Assembly: GCF_014646015.1 (NCBI RefSeq) | Contig: NZ_BMMQ01000009.1 | Span: forward strand, 62,001-126,000 | DNA length: 64,000 nt | From: Microbacterium nanhaiense | GTDB lineage: Bacteria > Actinomycetota > Actinomycetes > Actinomycetales > Microbacteriaceae | Direction: 5' to 3' | In this document: in pieces, positions 52,900-61,877 of the stretch | Layout of the letters: every line of letters begins with the position of its first letter | Numbering within the stretch: the stretch's first letter is position 1 | Translations under genes and position numbers: made by a program | Notes under the pieces: generated by a model | What the model was told of the DNA's origin: nothing | The model's database searches: none | The model's input: only the letters and a program-made list of their open reading frames with translations

Positions 52900-53975
52900 C
52901 CGACCAGAACGCCCCGCTCGCCGCCTCCCGGCGCGACCTGATCCTCGACCTGCTCGCCCGCACGGGATCCGTGCGCGTCAAGCAGCTGCAGGACGAGTTC
53001 GGCGTCGCGCCCGTGACGCTTCGCCGCGACCTGCAGCAGCTCGAGGAGGAGGGGCTCCTCGTGCGCGTGCACGGAGGCGCGGTTCCGCCCGCCGGGGGCA
53101 TGGCGCCGAGGGCCGTGCCCGCGACGTCGACGATCGGCGTGCTCGTGCCCTCGCTCGACTTCTACTGGCCGCAGATCGTCCGCTCGCTCGAGGAGGCCGC
53201 GCGCGAGAAGGGCATGTCGGTGTTGCTGCGCGGCACCTCGTACGAGCTGCAGGACGAGCGGCCCGCGCTCACGCGCATGCTCGAGCAGCAGGATCTCGCG
53301 GGGCTCGTCGTCGCGCCGAACACCGACACGGAGTTCGCGCCCGACGTGATCGATTGGCTGACGGAGCGGGGCGTGCCCTTCGTGCTCGCGGAGCGCGACG
53401 CGCTGCGCCGCCCCACGGGTGAGCCCGTCGAGTCGGTGACGACCGATCACGCCCTGGGCGCCGTGCTCGCCGCCCGGCACCTGGCGCAGCTCGGGCACCG
53501 CAAGGTGGGGCTGCTCATCTCGCGCAACTCGCCCACCTCGCGCAAGATCATCGCTGGGTGGACGAACGCGTGCCGAGAACTCGGCCTCACCCCCGCCGAG
53601 CACGTCGAGCGCGTGCTGCCGGACCGCAACGACGCCGGCTTCTCGAAGGCGGTCGACGGCGTGCTCGATGCGGTGCTGGCCGCCGGCGTCACGGCGCTGC
53701 TCGTGCACTCCGACCGCGAGGCCATGGCGATCGTCGACCTCGCGCTCGCGAAGGGGCTGTCGGTGCCGGGGGATCTGTCGGTCATCGCATACGACGACGA
53801 GTTCGCCGAGCTGTTCACCCCCGCCCTCACGGGCGTCGCGCCGCCGCGCGCGGCGATCGGACGGGCGGCGCTCGACCTGCTGCTCGCCCGCATCGCGGAT
53901 CCCACCCGCCCCGCCCACCGCGTCACGCTGAGCCCGACGCTCCACGTGCGGGCGTCGACGGCCCCGCCCGCCTGA
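52896..53975 (+). CDS. Hybrid regulator: DeoR-type HTH fused to LacI-type sugar-binding domain
   Basis: A 359-residue protein. Residues 10-65 form a DeoR helix-turn-helix (RRDLILDLLARTGSVRVKQL...VTLRRDLQQLEEEGLLVRVHGGAV). Residues 80-355 form a periplasmic-binding-like LacI/GalR effector domain (IGVLVPSLDFYWPQIVRSLEEAA..., LSVIAYDDEFAELFTPALTGV). This swaps the usual DeoR sugar-phosphate sensor for a free-sugar sensor. ATGA overlap with the heparinase-like gene makes it the local regulator. Targets are probably the divergent promoters at 51.0 kb and perhaps the GH59-like gene. Confidence 0.92.
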   Translation: MTDQNAPLAASRRDLILDLLARTGSVRVKQLQDEFGVAPVTLRRDLQQLEEEGLLVRVHGGAVPPAGGMAPRAVPATSTIGVLVPSLDFYWPQIVRSLEEAAREKGMSVLLRGTSYELQDERPALTRMLEQQDLAGLVVAPNTDTEFAPDVIDWLTERGVPFVLAERDALRRPTGEPVESVTTDHALGAVLAARHLAQLGHRKVGLLISRNSPTSRKIIAGWTNACRELGLTPAEHVERVLPDRNDAGFSKAVDGVLDAVLAAGVTALLVHSDREAMAIVDLALAKGLSVPGDLSVIAYDDEFAELFTPALTGVAPPRAAIGRAALDLLLARIADPTRPAHRVTLSPTLHVRASTAPPA

Positions 53976-53977
53976 GC

Positions 53978-54282
53978 GTGTCCCACCTGGTGCGGGTATC
54001 CGGGTGCGATAGGCGCGAGAAGTGGGACACGGGTTGGGGCGTGTCCCAGTTTTGGCGGGAAAGCCCGCGTCATAACCGCCACAAGTGGGACACGGGGCGG
54101 GGCGTGTCCCAGTTTCGGCGGGAAAGCCCACCCCATTACCGCCACAAGTGGGACACGCGCCGGAGCGTGTCCCAGTTTCGGCGGGGAAGCCCACCCCATA
54201 ACCGCCACAAGTGGGACACGCGCCGGAGCGTGTCCCAGTTAACGCGGGAAAGCCGGCCCCATAACGACCACAAGTGGGACAC
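53978..54282 (+). repeat. Palindromic repeat array D (5 units)
   Basis: Units start at 53978, 54041, 54104, 54167 and 54230, exactly 63 bp apart, beginning 2 bp after the regulator stop. In units 2-4 the stem extends to about 18 bp (GTGTCCCAGTTTNGGCGG against the right arm) with two mismatches. Linkers are GCGCCGGAGC or similar. The remaining 54283-54484 gap holds the promoter region of the GH59-like gene. Confidence 0.92.
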
Positions 54283-54332
54283 GGTCAGGAAGCGCAAGCC
54301 GCACTCGCGCGCACCCTGAACCCGCCCCTACG

Positions 54333-54396
54333 TGATCGCTTCTGATCGCTATGTGAAAAATGTTCCTTGACGATCGTTTCGATCTGTCGCTTGACT
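54333..54396 (+). promoter_or_regulatory. Repeated GATCG words upstream of the GH59-like gene
   Basis: TGATCGCT at 54333-54340 and 54343-54350 (10-bp period), then CGATCGTTT at 54371 and CGATCTGT at 54380, with TTGAC words at 54367 and 54391. This suggests a tandem operator over the promoter of the secreted glycosidase. The regulator is not known. Confidence 0.35.
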
Positions 54397-54484
54397 GAGT
54401 CGCGCAACGTCCGGTTGCCGCGCCCATCGTCGGGCGCTCAGGCTGAGCGGCAGTGGTGCCGCTTTCCACACGGAGAGATGCGAC

Positions 54485-57400
54485 ATGACATCGATCAGAC
54501 GATCACACGTGCACGCCCTGCGCCCGAAACTCGTCACAGCCCTCGGGGCGACGACCGCCCTCGTGCTTCTCGGCTGCGTCGTGCCACCCGCGGCGAGCGC
54601 CGCACCCGAAGATCCCGTCAGCGTGACGATCACGGGATCCGACGTGGCGGCCGCCGCACAGAACCGCAACGGCCTGACCTTCAAAGGATTCGGCGTCCTG
54701 TCGGCGAACTCGACGAGCTCGCTGCTGATGGACTACAAGGCGGAGCATCCCGAGAAGTACTGGGAGCTGCTCGAGACCCTCTTCGGCGGCGCCCACCCCA
54801 TCATGAACACGGTCAAGATCGAGATGGGCAACGACCGCAACACGTCGACGGGACCGAACGCGTCGACGATGCGCAGCCGCGACGAGTACCCCAACGTTCA
54901 GCGCGAGCCCGGCTTCCAGCTCGCCGCCGACGCGCAGCTCGTCGCCGAGGGCGACATTCACCTCAGTATCCTCCGCTGGGCGACGCCCACGTGGGTCACC
55001 AACAAGAGCGACGAGTACATCTGGTTCAAGAACACGGCCCTCGCCGCGTATCGCGAATACGGGATCATGGTCGACTCGATCAATCCCGACTACAACGAGA
55101 CCCACGACCCCGATGAGGGCGTCTTCATCGACTTCTCGCAGCGGCTCGCCGCCGACGAGGCCGGGTACGAGGGCGCGACCGCCGAGGATCCCAACAACGG
55201 CTTCGCCTCAGCGGAGGAGCGCGAGCTGTTCCACGCGATCCGGACGATCGCGGGCGACACGGTGGGAACGCCGCCGACCGACTTCGGAGACCGGCTCACG
55301 GATCCGGCAGATGCGAGCCTGCGCGACGCCGTCGACATCGTGGGTTTCCACTACAGCAGCGCCGACGACGCGAACGGCAACCTGACCGAGGCCGCCGAGG
55401 ATCTCGACATGGAGGTCTGGAACTCCGAGGGCCAGGCGACCTTCTCGAACTCCGCCGATCGCCCCCACAACGACAACGACAACGGGGCAGGCGGACCCGG
55501 GACGGGGATCGGCGGCACCGGCGGGCCGCTCGAGATGGGCAACTGGATCACGACGGGCTTCGACGCCGCCCGCCGCACGATGACGATCTACCAGCCCGCG
55601 ATCGGGTCCTTCTACGACGGGTTCCAATACTCCTCGAAGGAGCTCGTGAGCGCCCGCGACCCGTGGTCGGGGTGGCTGTACTACGACGCCGGGCTCGCCG
55701 TGCTGCAGCACTTCACCCAGTTCGCGGACCTCGGGTGGGAGAACCCCACGGGCGAGCCGGACGCCAACGACATCTGGCGCGCGATCCCCCAGGCCTCGAA
55801 GAGCGAGCTCGGTCGCGGGAACCCGCCGAGTGGATCCGGCGCGGGCGGCGCCTCGTACACGACGCTCGCAGCGCCGGACGCGTCGGACTTCTCCACGGTC
55901 ATCATCAACGACAGCTCGTACCCGCGCACCTACGAGATCACCGCCGAGGAGCTGAACCTCGGCGACGACGCGACGATGGAGGTCTGGGAGACGCGGGCCG
56001 CCGACGACGGGCAACCCTACGACGCCAACTACCTCTCGCCGATCGCGGAGGTCCAGCCCGGCGAGTCGGGCGTCTACACGATCGAGGTCGCGCCGCGTTC
56101 GGCGGTCACGGCCACGACGCTGGATCTCGCGGAGACCACCGGCGACGGCGGGCTCCAGCCGCGCGACGGCGCCGGCAACCGCCTGCCGCACACCCCCGAG
56201 TACACCGCGGAGGACGGCGGCCGCGACGTGCTCGACACCGACGCGAGTGGAAAGACCAACCGCGTCACGGACGACGACGTGATCTATGCCGACGACTTCG
56301 ACTACGAGGAGGAGGGCGCAATCCGTCGCTACGATCCCGAGACCGGCGAGCTCACGGATTCGGGCGAGGGCTACCTCGAGTCGCGCGGTGCCAAGGCGAA
56401 GCCGGAGGGTACGCCGGGCGGCGGCGCCGAGAGGGAGGGCGCGACCCCTCGCTACACGAACGACACCAACGGCGCGTTCGAATCGGTGGCGACGAGGGAT
56501 CCGGAGCACGGCCGCGTCCTGCGGCAGCAGATCGGCGCCGGGATGGCCGGATCCGCGTGGAACGCCGGCGACCCCAAGACCACGATCGGCGACTACCGCT
56601 GGGCGAACTACACGGCCTCCGTCGACGTGCTGTTCGAGCCGGGAAGCGGCCGCTACGCGTCGATCGGCGCGCGCGAGCAGGGCGGCACCGCCAACGGCCA
56701 GAACGTCTCGGCGGCGGAGCTGCGCGTCGACCCCGCCGGCGCCTGGACGCTGATGCGCTACGGCACCGCGGTCGCCAGCGGCAACGCCGCCGATACGCCG
56801 GAGGCCACGTTCCAGTCCGGCGACAACGTGTGGAACACCCTCGCGGTCCGCGTCGCGGGCGACACGTACACGGCCTTTATCAACGGGGTCCAGGTGGCGG
56901 AATACGTGGATCCGGAACCGCAGGCGGCCGGGCGGGTTCAGCTGGGATCCGCCTTCACCTTCACACAGTTCGACAACCTCACGGTGACGCCCGTGGACGG
57001 ATTCACCCCGTACTACAGCGACGTCATCGACGGCATGCACCAGTCGAGCTGGGACGACTCGTCCGACAAGGTCGTCGCCTTCGACGAGCAGTGGCGTCAC
57101 GAGAACGGCCAGGGCATGTTCGAGTGGCAGCGCACCCGGTCGATCAGCACGGCAGCGGGCGCGACGGTGAGCTACACCTTCACCGGAACCGGCCTCGACA
57201 TCATCGGAAGCAACAGCGGTGACGCGCGACTCGATGTGACGGTGGACGGCAAGCCGGTCCTGCGCGACGCGGACACCATGAAGGCCGGCACCGAGCGCAC
57301 CGCGTTCCAGCTGCGCGGCCTCAGCAACGCCGAGCACACCGTGACCTTCGCGACCGTCGGCGACGCTCCGCTGAACGTCGACGCGATCGGCGTCGTGAAG

Positions 57401-58603
57401 CTCGCCGCGGATCCGTCCCTCGTCGACGTCTCCGGCATCGAGGCCGCGCTCGCGCGCGCCGAGGGCGTGGATCTCGACGACTACTCGGACGACAAGCGCG
57501 CGCTCCTCGAGAGCGTCGCGTCCGACGCGCGGGCCGCCGTGCAGGATCCGCTCGCGTACGGTCTCGATGCGGAGGGCGCCACGGCCCTCGAGGATCGGAT
57601 CGATAGCGCGATCGAGCAGCTCGTCGACGTCGAGCGGATCGGGCTCGCGGGCGCCGTGGGCGTCGAGCGCGGGCTGCCGGAAACGGTCGTCGTCTCGGAC
57701 ACGGAATATGCGGTGACGTGGGACGAGGCGTCCCTCGGGGCGCCCCGCGTGCCATACGAGACGCTGAGCGTGCGCGGCATGATCGATGAGCAGACCGCGG
57801 TGGAGGCACAGTTCGAGGTCGTGCCGGACGGCATCCGCTACTACATCGATTCCGGCGCGGGGGAGACCTCGCCCCAGTACGACGCCATTCGGTCGACGTA
57901 CCCGGAGCTGCTGAACGACGCCGCCGATCGCGCGAGCGGCGCGGACAATGCGTGGGGCTACCTGGCCGACGGCGTCACCGTCAAGGGCGGCACGGACATC
58001 GCGGACAAGTACTCGACCGGCCTCTGGCAGTCGGGGACCGATCTCGGCTACCGGCTGCCCCTCGAGGTGGGCACATACACGCTCACGGCCGGATTCGCCG
58101 AGTGGTGGGGCGTGACGCGTCCGATGATCCAATCGGTGTCGGCGAACGGCACCGAGCTGGCGTCGGGTGAGATCGACCTCTCGGGTTCTCGCGACCGGGC
58201 GTCGGGTGAACTCACGTTCACACTCGAGGAGGCGGCGACGGTCGAGTATCTCGTGACGAGCCGCGGCGCGGGAACCTCGGATCCGGTGATCTCGTGGCTC
58301 GCGGTCGCCTCGCCCGAGCCGGAGGACACCCTCGCCCTCGAACCGTCGATCACCACGCGGACGCTGGGCAAGAGCCTCGCGCTCGTCACGACGGTGCGCA
58401 ACGGCGGCGAGGCCTACGCCGACATCACGGTCGATACCCCGTACGGAAGTAGGACGTTCACGCACGTGAAACCGGGGAAGAGCGTCTCCGCGCACTTCAA
58501 CTCGCACGCCCCGCAGATCCCGGCGGGCCGGGTCGAGGTCTCGGGCATTGGCGAGGACGGCACCGAGTACTCGGAGTCGGTGGCCTACGACGCCGCCGGC
58601 TGA
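54485..58603 (+). CDS. Large secreted multidomain glycosidase, GH59-like
   Basis: 1372 residues. A signal peptide (about 1-40) ends ASA-A, although LLGC could act as a lipobox. The catalytic part (about 60-480) resembles GH59 galactocerebrosidase-type clan A enzymes: FKGFGVLSANSTSSLL, NTVKIEMGNDRNTSTG, a likely acid/base Glu in NPDYNETHDP and nucleophile Glu in EVWNSEGQ. A lectin/LamG-like domain follows (about 670-840), then a jelly-roll module (about 850-980), a FIVAR-like helical segment (about 985-1060), a Big_4-like domain starting GLPETVVV and a terminal Ig-like domain. There is no LPXTG anchor. A galactosidase acting on polysaccharide outside the cell is the best guess. The start is supported by GGAGAG. 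Confidence 0.85.
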   Translation: MTSIRRSHVHALRPKLVTALGATTALVLLGCVVPPAASAAPEDPVSVTITGSDVAAAAQNRNGLTFKGFGVLSANSTSSLLMDYKAEHPEKYWELLETLFGGAHPIMNTVKIEMGNDRNTSTGPNASTMRSRDEYPNVQREPGFQLAADAQLVAEGDIHLSILRWATPTWVTNKSDEYIWFKNTALAAYREYGIMVDSINPDYNETHDPDEGVFIDFSQRLAADEAGYEGATAEDPNNGFASAEERELFHAIRTIAGDTVGTPPTDFGDRLTDPADASLRDAVDIVGFHYSSADDANGNLTEAAEDLDMEVWNSEGQATFSNSADRPHNDNDNGAGGPGTGIGGTGGPLEMGNWITTGFDAARRTMTIYQPAIGSFYDGFQYSSKELVSARDPWSGWLYYDAGLAVLQHFTQFADLGWENPTGEPDANDIWRAIPQASKSELGRGNPPSGSGAGGASYTTLAAPDASDFSTVIINDSSYPRTYEITAEELNLGDDATMEVWETRAADDGQPYDANYLSPIAEVQPGESGVYTIEVAPRSAVTATTLDLAETTGDGGLQPRDGAGNRLPHTPEYTAEDGGRDVLDTDASGKTNRVTDDDVIYADDFDYEEEGAIRRYDPETGELTDSGEGYLESRGAKAKPEGTPGGGAEREGATPRYTNDTNGAFESVATRDPEHGRVLRQQIGAGMAGSAWNAGDPKTTIGDYRWANYTASVDVLFEPGSGRYASIGAREQGGTANGQNVSAAELRVDPAGAWTLMRYGTAVASGNAADTPEATFQSGDNVWNTLAVRVAGDTYTAFINGVQVAEYVDPEPQAAGRVQLGSAFTFTQFDNLTVTPVDGFTPYYSDVIDGMHQSSWDDSSDKVVAFDEQWRHENGQGMFEWQRTRSISTAAGATVSYTFTGTGLDIIGSNSGDARLDVTVDGKPVLRDADTMKAGTERTAFQLRGLSNAEHTVTFATVGDAPLNVDAIGVVKLAADPSLVDVSGIEAALARAEGVDLDDYSDDKRALLESVASDARAAVQDPLAYGLDAEGATALEDRIDSAIEQLVDVERIGLAGAVGVERGLPETVVVSDTEYAVTWDEASLGAPRVPYETLSVRGMIDEQTAVEAQFEVVPDGIRYYIDSGAGETSPQYDAIRSTYPELLNDAADRASGADNAWGYLADGVTVKGGTDIADKYSTGLWQSGTDLGYRLPLEVGTYTLTAGFAEWWGVTRPMIQSVSANGTELASGEIDLSGSRDRASGELTFTLEEAATVEYLVTSRGAGTSDPVISWLAVASPEPEDTLALEPSITTRTLGKSLALVTTVRNGGEAYADITVDTPYGSRTFTHVKPGKSVSAHFNSHAPQIPAGRVEVSGIGEDGTEYSESVAYDAAG

Positions 58604-58625
58604 CGCCTCACCTGCCCCGGGGGCC

Positions 58626-58930
58626 GTGTCCCACTTAGTGCGGGAATACGGCCCCCATAGCCGCCTTAAGTGGGACACGGTCCGACGCATGTCCCACTTG
58701 ATGCGGGAATTCGGCTGCCAGAACAGCCCCAAGAGGGACACGCCCCACAGCATGTCCCAGTTGATGCGCGAACCCACCCTTCATAACAGCACTAAGTGGG
58801 ACACGGTCTGACGCGTGTCCCACTTAGTGCTCGAATTCGGCCTCCAGAGCAGCACCAAGTGGGACACGCCCCGCACCATGTCCCACTTAATGCGCGAATC
58901 CACCCCCCAGAACCGCACCAACTGGGACAC
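58626..58930 (+). repeat. Palindromic repeat array E (5 units)
   Basis: Units start at 58626, 58689, 58752, 58815 and 58878, exactly 63 bp apart. This is the most diverged set in the interior, with arms RTGTCCCAC/GTT and AAG/CTGGGACAC kept. It occupies the 343-bp gap between the convergent GH59-like and GH42 genes; nothing else is seen there. Confidence 0.92.
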
Positions 58931-58946
58931 GCCCCGGCGCGGCGCC

Positions 58947-60935
58947 CTACGCGCGCCGTACGGCGACGCCGCGCGGGGCGAGGGTCGTGGATCCGTAGAG
59001 GTAGTCGCCCTCCGGCAGCTCGACGAACGAGTCGGTGCGGTTGATGTAGAAGTCGAAGCGGCCGTTCGCGCCCTCACGCGCGACGAGCTCGACCTTGCCG
59101 CGCAGTGCCGCAGGCAGCTCGGACGCGACGCCCGCGCCCTCGAGCAGCGTCGGAAGCAGGTGCGCGAGGCCCTGCACGCCGAGGCGCGTCGACACGTAGG
59201 CGGCGGATCCCGATCCGACGGTGCGGCGCGTGACGGCGGCGCCGAGCTCCTCCTCGCCCTCGTAGCTGGCGAGCACCTCGACGTCGTCGGCGACGATGTC
59301 GATCGGCTCGCTCCAGAGGGAACCGCTGGTGCCGTTCGAGAGCGCGACCGTCTCGCCCTCCCACAGCGGGCGGAACTCCTCCACCCGGATCCCGAGCATC
59401 TCGCGGAACGCGCCGGGATAGCCGCCGAGCCAGATGTGGTCGTTCTCGTCGGCGATGCCCGAGAAGTAGGTCGTGACGAGGTGCCCGCCGCCCTCGACGT
59501 ACGCCGTGAGCCGGTCGCGGAGCGGCGCGGGCACGGCGTACAGCACCGGCGCGATGACGAGCCGGTAGCCGTCGAGGTCCATCGCCGAGGGCACCACGTC
59601 GACGCGGATCCCCAGCTCGGTCATGGCCGTGAACCACTCGAGCGCCTCGCGGCGATACTCGAGCTTCTCGCTCGGGTGCGAGTCGAGCTCCGCCCCGCGC
59701 CACGCCTCCCAGTCGAAGACGATCGCGACCTCGGCGCGCGCGCGATCGGATCCGACCACGTCGCCGAGGCTCTGCAGGATCCCGCCGAGCTTGACGACGT
59801 CGCGGTAGACGCGCGTGTTCTCGCCGCCGTGCGGCACCATCGACGAGTGGAACTTCTCGGCGCCGGCCGCCGACTGCCGCCACTGGAAGTAGCAGACCGC
59901 GTCGGCGCCGTGCGCGACGTGGGTGAGCGAATCGCGGATCAGTTCACCGGGGCGCTTGGGCCGGTTGATGGGCTGCCAGTTGACGGCGCTCGTCGAGTGC
60001 TCCATGAGGAACCACGGGCGGTGCCGGGCGAAACCGCTCGTGAGCGAGGCGGAGAAGGCGAGCTCGTCGCGGCCCTCGACGACGTAGTGATCGTTGGAGA
60101 CGAAGTCGATCTCCCGCGCCATCTTGTCGTAGTCGAGGTGACGCGTGCCGCCGACGACCATGAAGTTGGTGGTGACGGGAATGTCCGGTGTGATGCGGTT
60201 CAGCACCTCGCGCTCGGCGACGAGGTGATCGATGAGCGCGTCGGAGGAGAAGCGCAGGAAGTCGAGCTGCTGCGTGGGGTTCGGGAAGCTCGCCGCGAGC
60301 CGCGGCGGAAGTACCTCGTCGAAGGATCCGTACCGCTGCGACCAGAACGCCGTCCCCCACGCGTGGTTCAGGCCGTCGATCGTCTCGTAGCGCGCGATGA
60401 GCCAGGCGCGGAAGGCGCGCGCCGCGTCGTCCGAGTAGTCGTAGGCGTTGTGGCAGCCGAGCTCGTTGTTGACGTGCCAGGCGACGATGCCGGGGTGGGA
60501 TCCGTATCGCTCCGCGAGCTTGGTGACGAGCGTGAGCGCGTGCTCGCGGAAGATGGGGGAGGTGGGGCGCCAATGCTGGCGCGCGCCCTGCGAGAGCACG
60601 TTCCCCTCGGCCGTCATGGGGAGGACCTCGGGGTGCGCCGTCGTCAGCCACGGGGGCGGCGACGCCGTCGCGGTCGCGAGGTCGACGCCGATGCCGTTCG
60701 CGTGCATGAGGTCGATGACGTCGTCGAGCCACTCGAAGTCCCACGTGTCTGGGCCGGGCTGCAGCTTCGCCCACGAGAAGATCGCGACCGACACGACGTC
60801 GACTCCCGCCTGCTTCATAAGGCGCACGTCCTCGTCCCACACCTCCCGTGGCCACTGGTCGGGGTTGTAGTCGGCACCGAAGGAGATGCGAGGGATCGTT
60901 CCCTCGGGGGTGCGGAGCCAGCGGTGGTTCTGCAT
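58947..60935 (-). CDS. GH42 beta-galactosidase
   Basis: A 662-residue cytoplasmic GH42 enzyme. The barrel begins FGADYNPDQWPREVWDEDVRLMKQAGVDVVSVAIFSW. The acid/base Glu is in WHVNNELGCHNAY and the nucleophile Glu in WFLMEHSTSAVNWQ, both family hallmarks. The trimerisation and C-terminal domains complete a normal length. It hydrolyses beta-galactosides imported by the ABC system just upstream; the product galactose would feed galK/galT. The ATG at 60935 follows AAAGGA. Confidence 0.95.
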   Translation of the reverse strand: MQNHRWLRTPEGTIPRISFGADYNPDQWPREVWDEDVRLMKQAGVDVVSVAIFSWAKLQPGPDTWDFEWLDDVIDLMHANGIGVDLATATASPPPWLTTAHPEVLPMTAEGNVLSQGARQHWRPTSPIFREHALTLVTKLAERYGSHPGIVAWHVNNELGCHNAYDYSDDAARAFRAWLIARYETIDGLNHAWGTAFWSQRYGSFDEVLPPRLAASFPNPTQQLDFLRFSSDALIDHLVAEREVLNRITPDIPVTTNFMVVGGTRHLDYDKMAREIDFVSNDHYVVEGRDELAFSASLTSGFARHRPWFLMEHSTSAVNWQPINRPKRPGELIRDSLTHVAHGADAVCYFQWRQSAAGAEKFHSSMVPHGGENTRVYRDVVKLGGILQSLGDVVGSDRARAEVAIVFDWEAWRGAELDSHPSEKLEYRREALEWFTAMTELGIRVDVVPSAMDLDGYRLVIAPVLYAVPAPLRDRLTAYVEGGGHLVTTYFSGIADENDHIWLGGYPGAFREMLGIRVEEFRPLWEGETVALSNGTSGSLWSEPIDIVADDVEVLASYEGEEELGAAVTRRTVGSGSAAYVSTRLGVQGLAHLLPTLLEGAGVASELPAALRGKVELVAREGANGRFDFYINRTDSFVELPEGDYLYGSTTLAPRGVAVRRA

Positions 60936-60956
60936 AGGATCCCTTTCCACGCTGAT

Positions 60957-61012
60957 GGGTCGCCCGAGAATGCGGGTCGCGCACGCGCGACATCCGCATT
61001 CTCGGGCGACCC
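60957..61012 (-). terminator. Long hairpin between the permease and GH42 genes
   Basis: A perfect 19-bp stem (GGGTCGCCCGAGAATGCGG and complement) whose loop holds a smaller stem, GTCGCG/CGCGAC. It lies in the intercistronic gap of the beta-galactoside operon and would uncouple GH42 from the transporter transcript. Confidence 0.8.
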
Positions 61013-61025
61013 TGGGGCTTAGTTC

Positions 61026-61877
61026 CTACTTAATCGCACCCGTGATGCCCTGCGCAAAGGCGCGCTGCAGGACGAGGAACACGATGATGGTCGGCAGCGA
61101 GGTCAGCAGCACCGCGAGCATCAGCACGCCGTAATCGGTCACGTATCCGGCGGTGAGGTTGGCGATCAGCATCGGCATCGTCTGCACGGCGTTGTCGAGC
61201 AGGATCACGCGCGGCCAGAGGAAGTTGTTCCACGAGGTCATGAACGTGATCACCGCCGCGGCCGCGAAGGTCGACTTCATCGTCGGCGTATAGATGCGGA
61301 AGAAGATCGACAGCTCCTTCAGGCCGTCGATGCGCGCCGCCTCGATGATCTCGTGCGGGAACGAGCGCGACGCCTGCCGGAACAGCAGGATCAGCAGCGG
61401 CGTGGAGATCGCCGGAATGATGACCGCGAAGAGCGAGTTGACCATGCCCAGATCCGCGAAGAGGCGGAACAGCGGAATCATCACGGCCGCGAAGGGGATC
61501 ATCATCGCGAGCATGATGATGCTCATGATGACGTCCTTGCCGCGCGAGTGATACACCTCGAAGCCGTAGCCCGCGACCGAGCACACGGCGAGCGCGAGCA
61601 CGGTCGTGCCGATCGCGATCAGCGCGGAGCTCAGCATCGCGGCCCCCACGTCCTGCGCCGCGAAGAGCGCGGAGAAGTTCGCGAAGAGATGGGATCCGGG
61701 GATCAGCCGCGAACCCAGGACGTCCCTGGTCGTGTTCGTCGCGGAGACGACCATGAAGTACAGCGGGAAGATCGAAAACAGCGCGAACAGCGACAAGAAC
61801 GCGTACCCGGGCACGCGGCGCCAGCTGAATCCGGCCTTGCGCCGGGTCGAACGGACGGCACTAGTCACGCTTGTCAC
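61026..61877 (-). CDS. Sugar ABC importer permease (MalG-type), beta-galactoside system
   Basis: A 283-residue CUT1 permease with six helices and EAA loop EAARIDGLKELSIFFRIYTPTMKS. The GTG at 61877 overlaps the upstream permease by 17 bp; a second GTG at 61868 with better ribosome-site spacing is possible. It is followed by the long hairpin and the GH42 gene. No ATPase is encoded nearby. Confidence 0.92.
   Translation of the reverse strand: MTSVTSAVRSTRRKAGFSWRRVPGYAFLSLFALFSIFPLYFMVVSATNTTRDVLGSRLIPGSHLFANFSALFAAQDVGAAMLSSALIAIGTTVLALAVCSVAGYGFEVYHSRGKDVIMSIIMLAMMIPFAAVMIPLFRLFADLGMVNSLFAVIIPAISTPLLILLFRQASRSFPHEIIEAARIDGLKELSIFFRIYTPTMKSTFAAAAVITFMTSWNNFLWPRVILLDNAVQTMPMLIANLTAGYVTDYGVLMLAVLLTSLPTIIVFLVLQRAFAQGITGAIK

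Noticed and set aside
53447..54208. Reading frames through the repeat arrays encoding 21-residue repeat proteins (for example KLGHAP or KWDT repeats)
   Set aside because: The 63-bp period keeps several frames open on both strands at once. One unit is 64 bp, the frames fuse into antisense of real genes, and codon use is unlike neighbours. They are by-products of the period.
54485..54610. GH59-like protein as a lipoprotein because of LLGC
   Set aside because: Leu at -2 is a poor lipobox and a standard signal-peptidase site ASA-A follows. Kept only as an alternative.
55208..58777. A 1189-residue antisense protein opposite the GH59-like gene
   Set aside because: Arg/Val/Asp-rich composition typical of antisense frames in high-G+C DNA; no domain seen.
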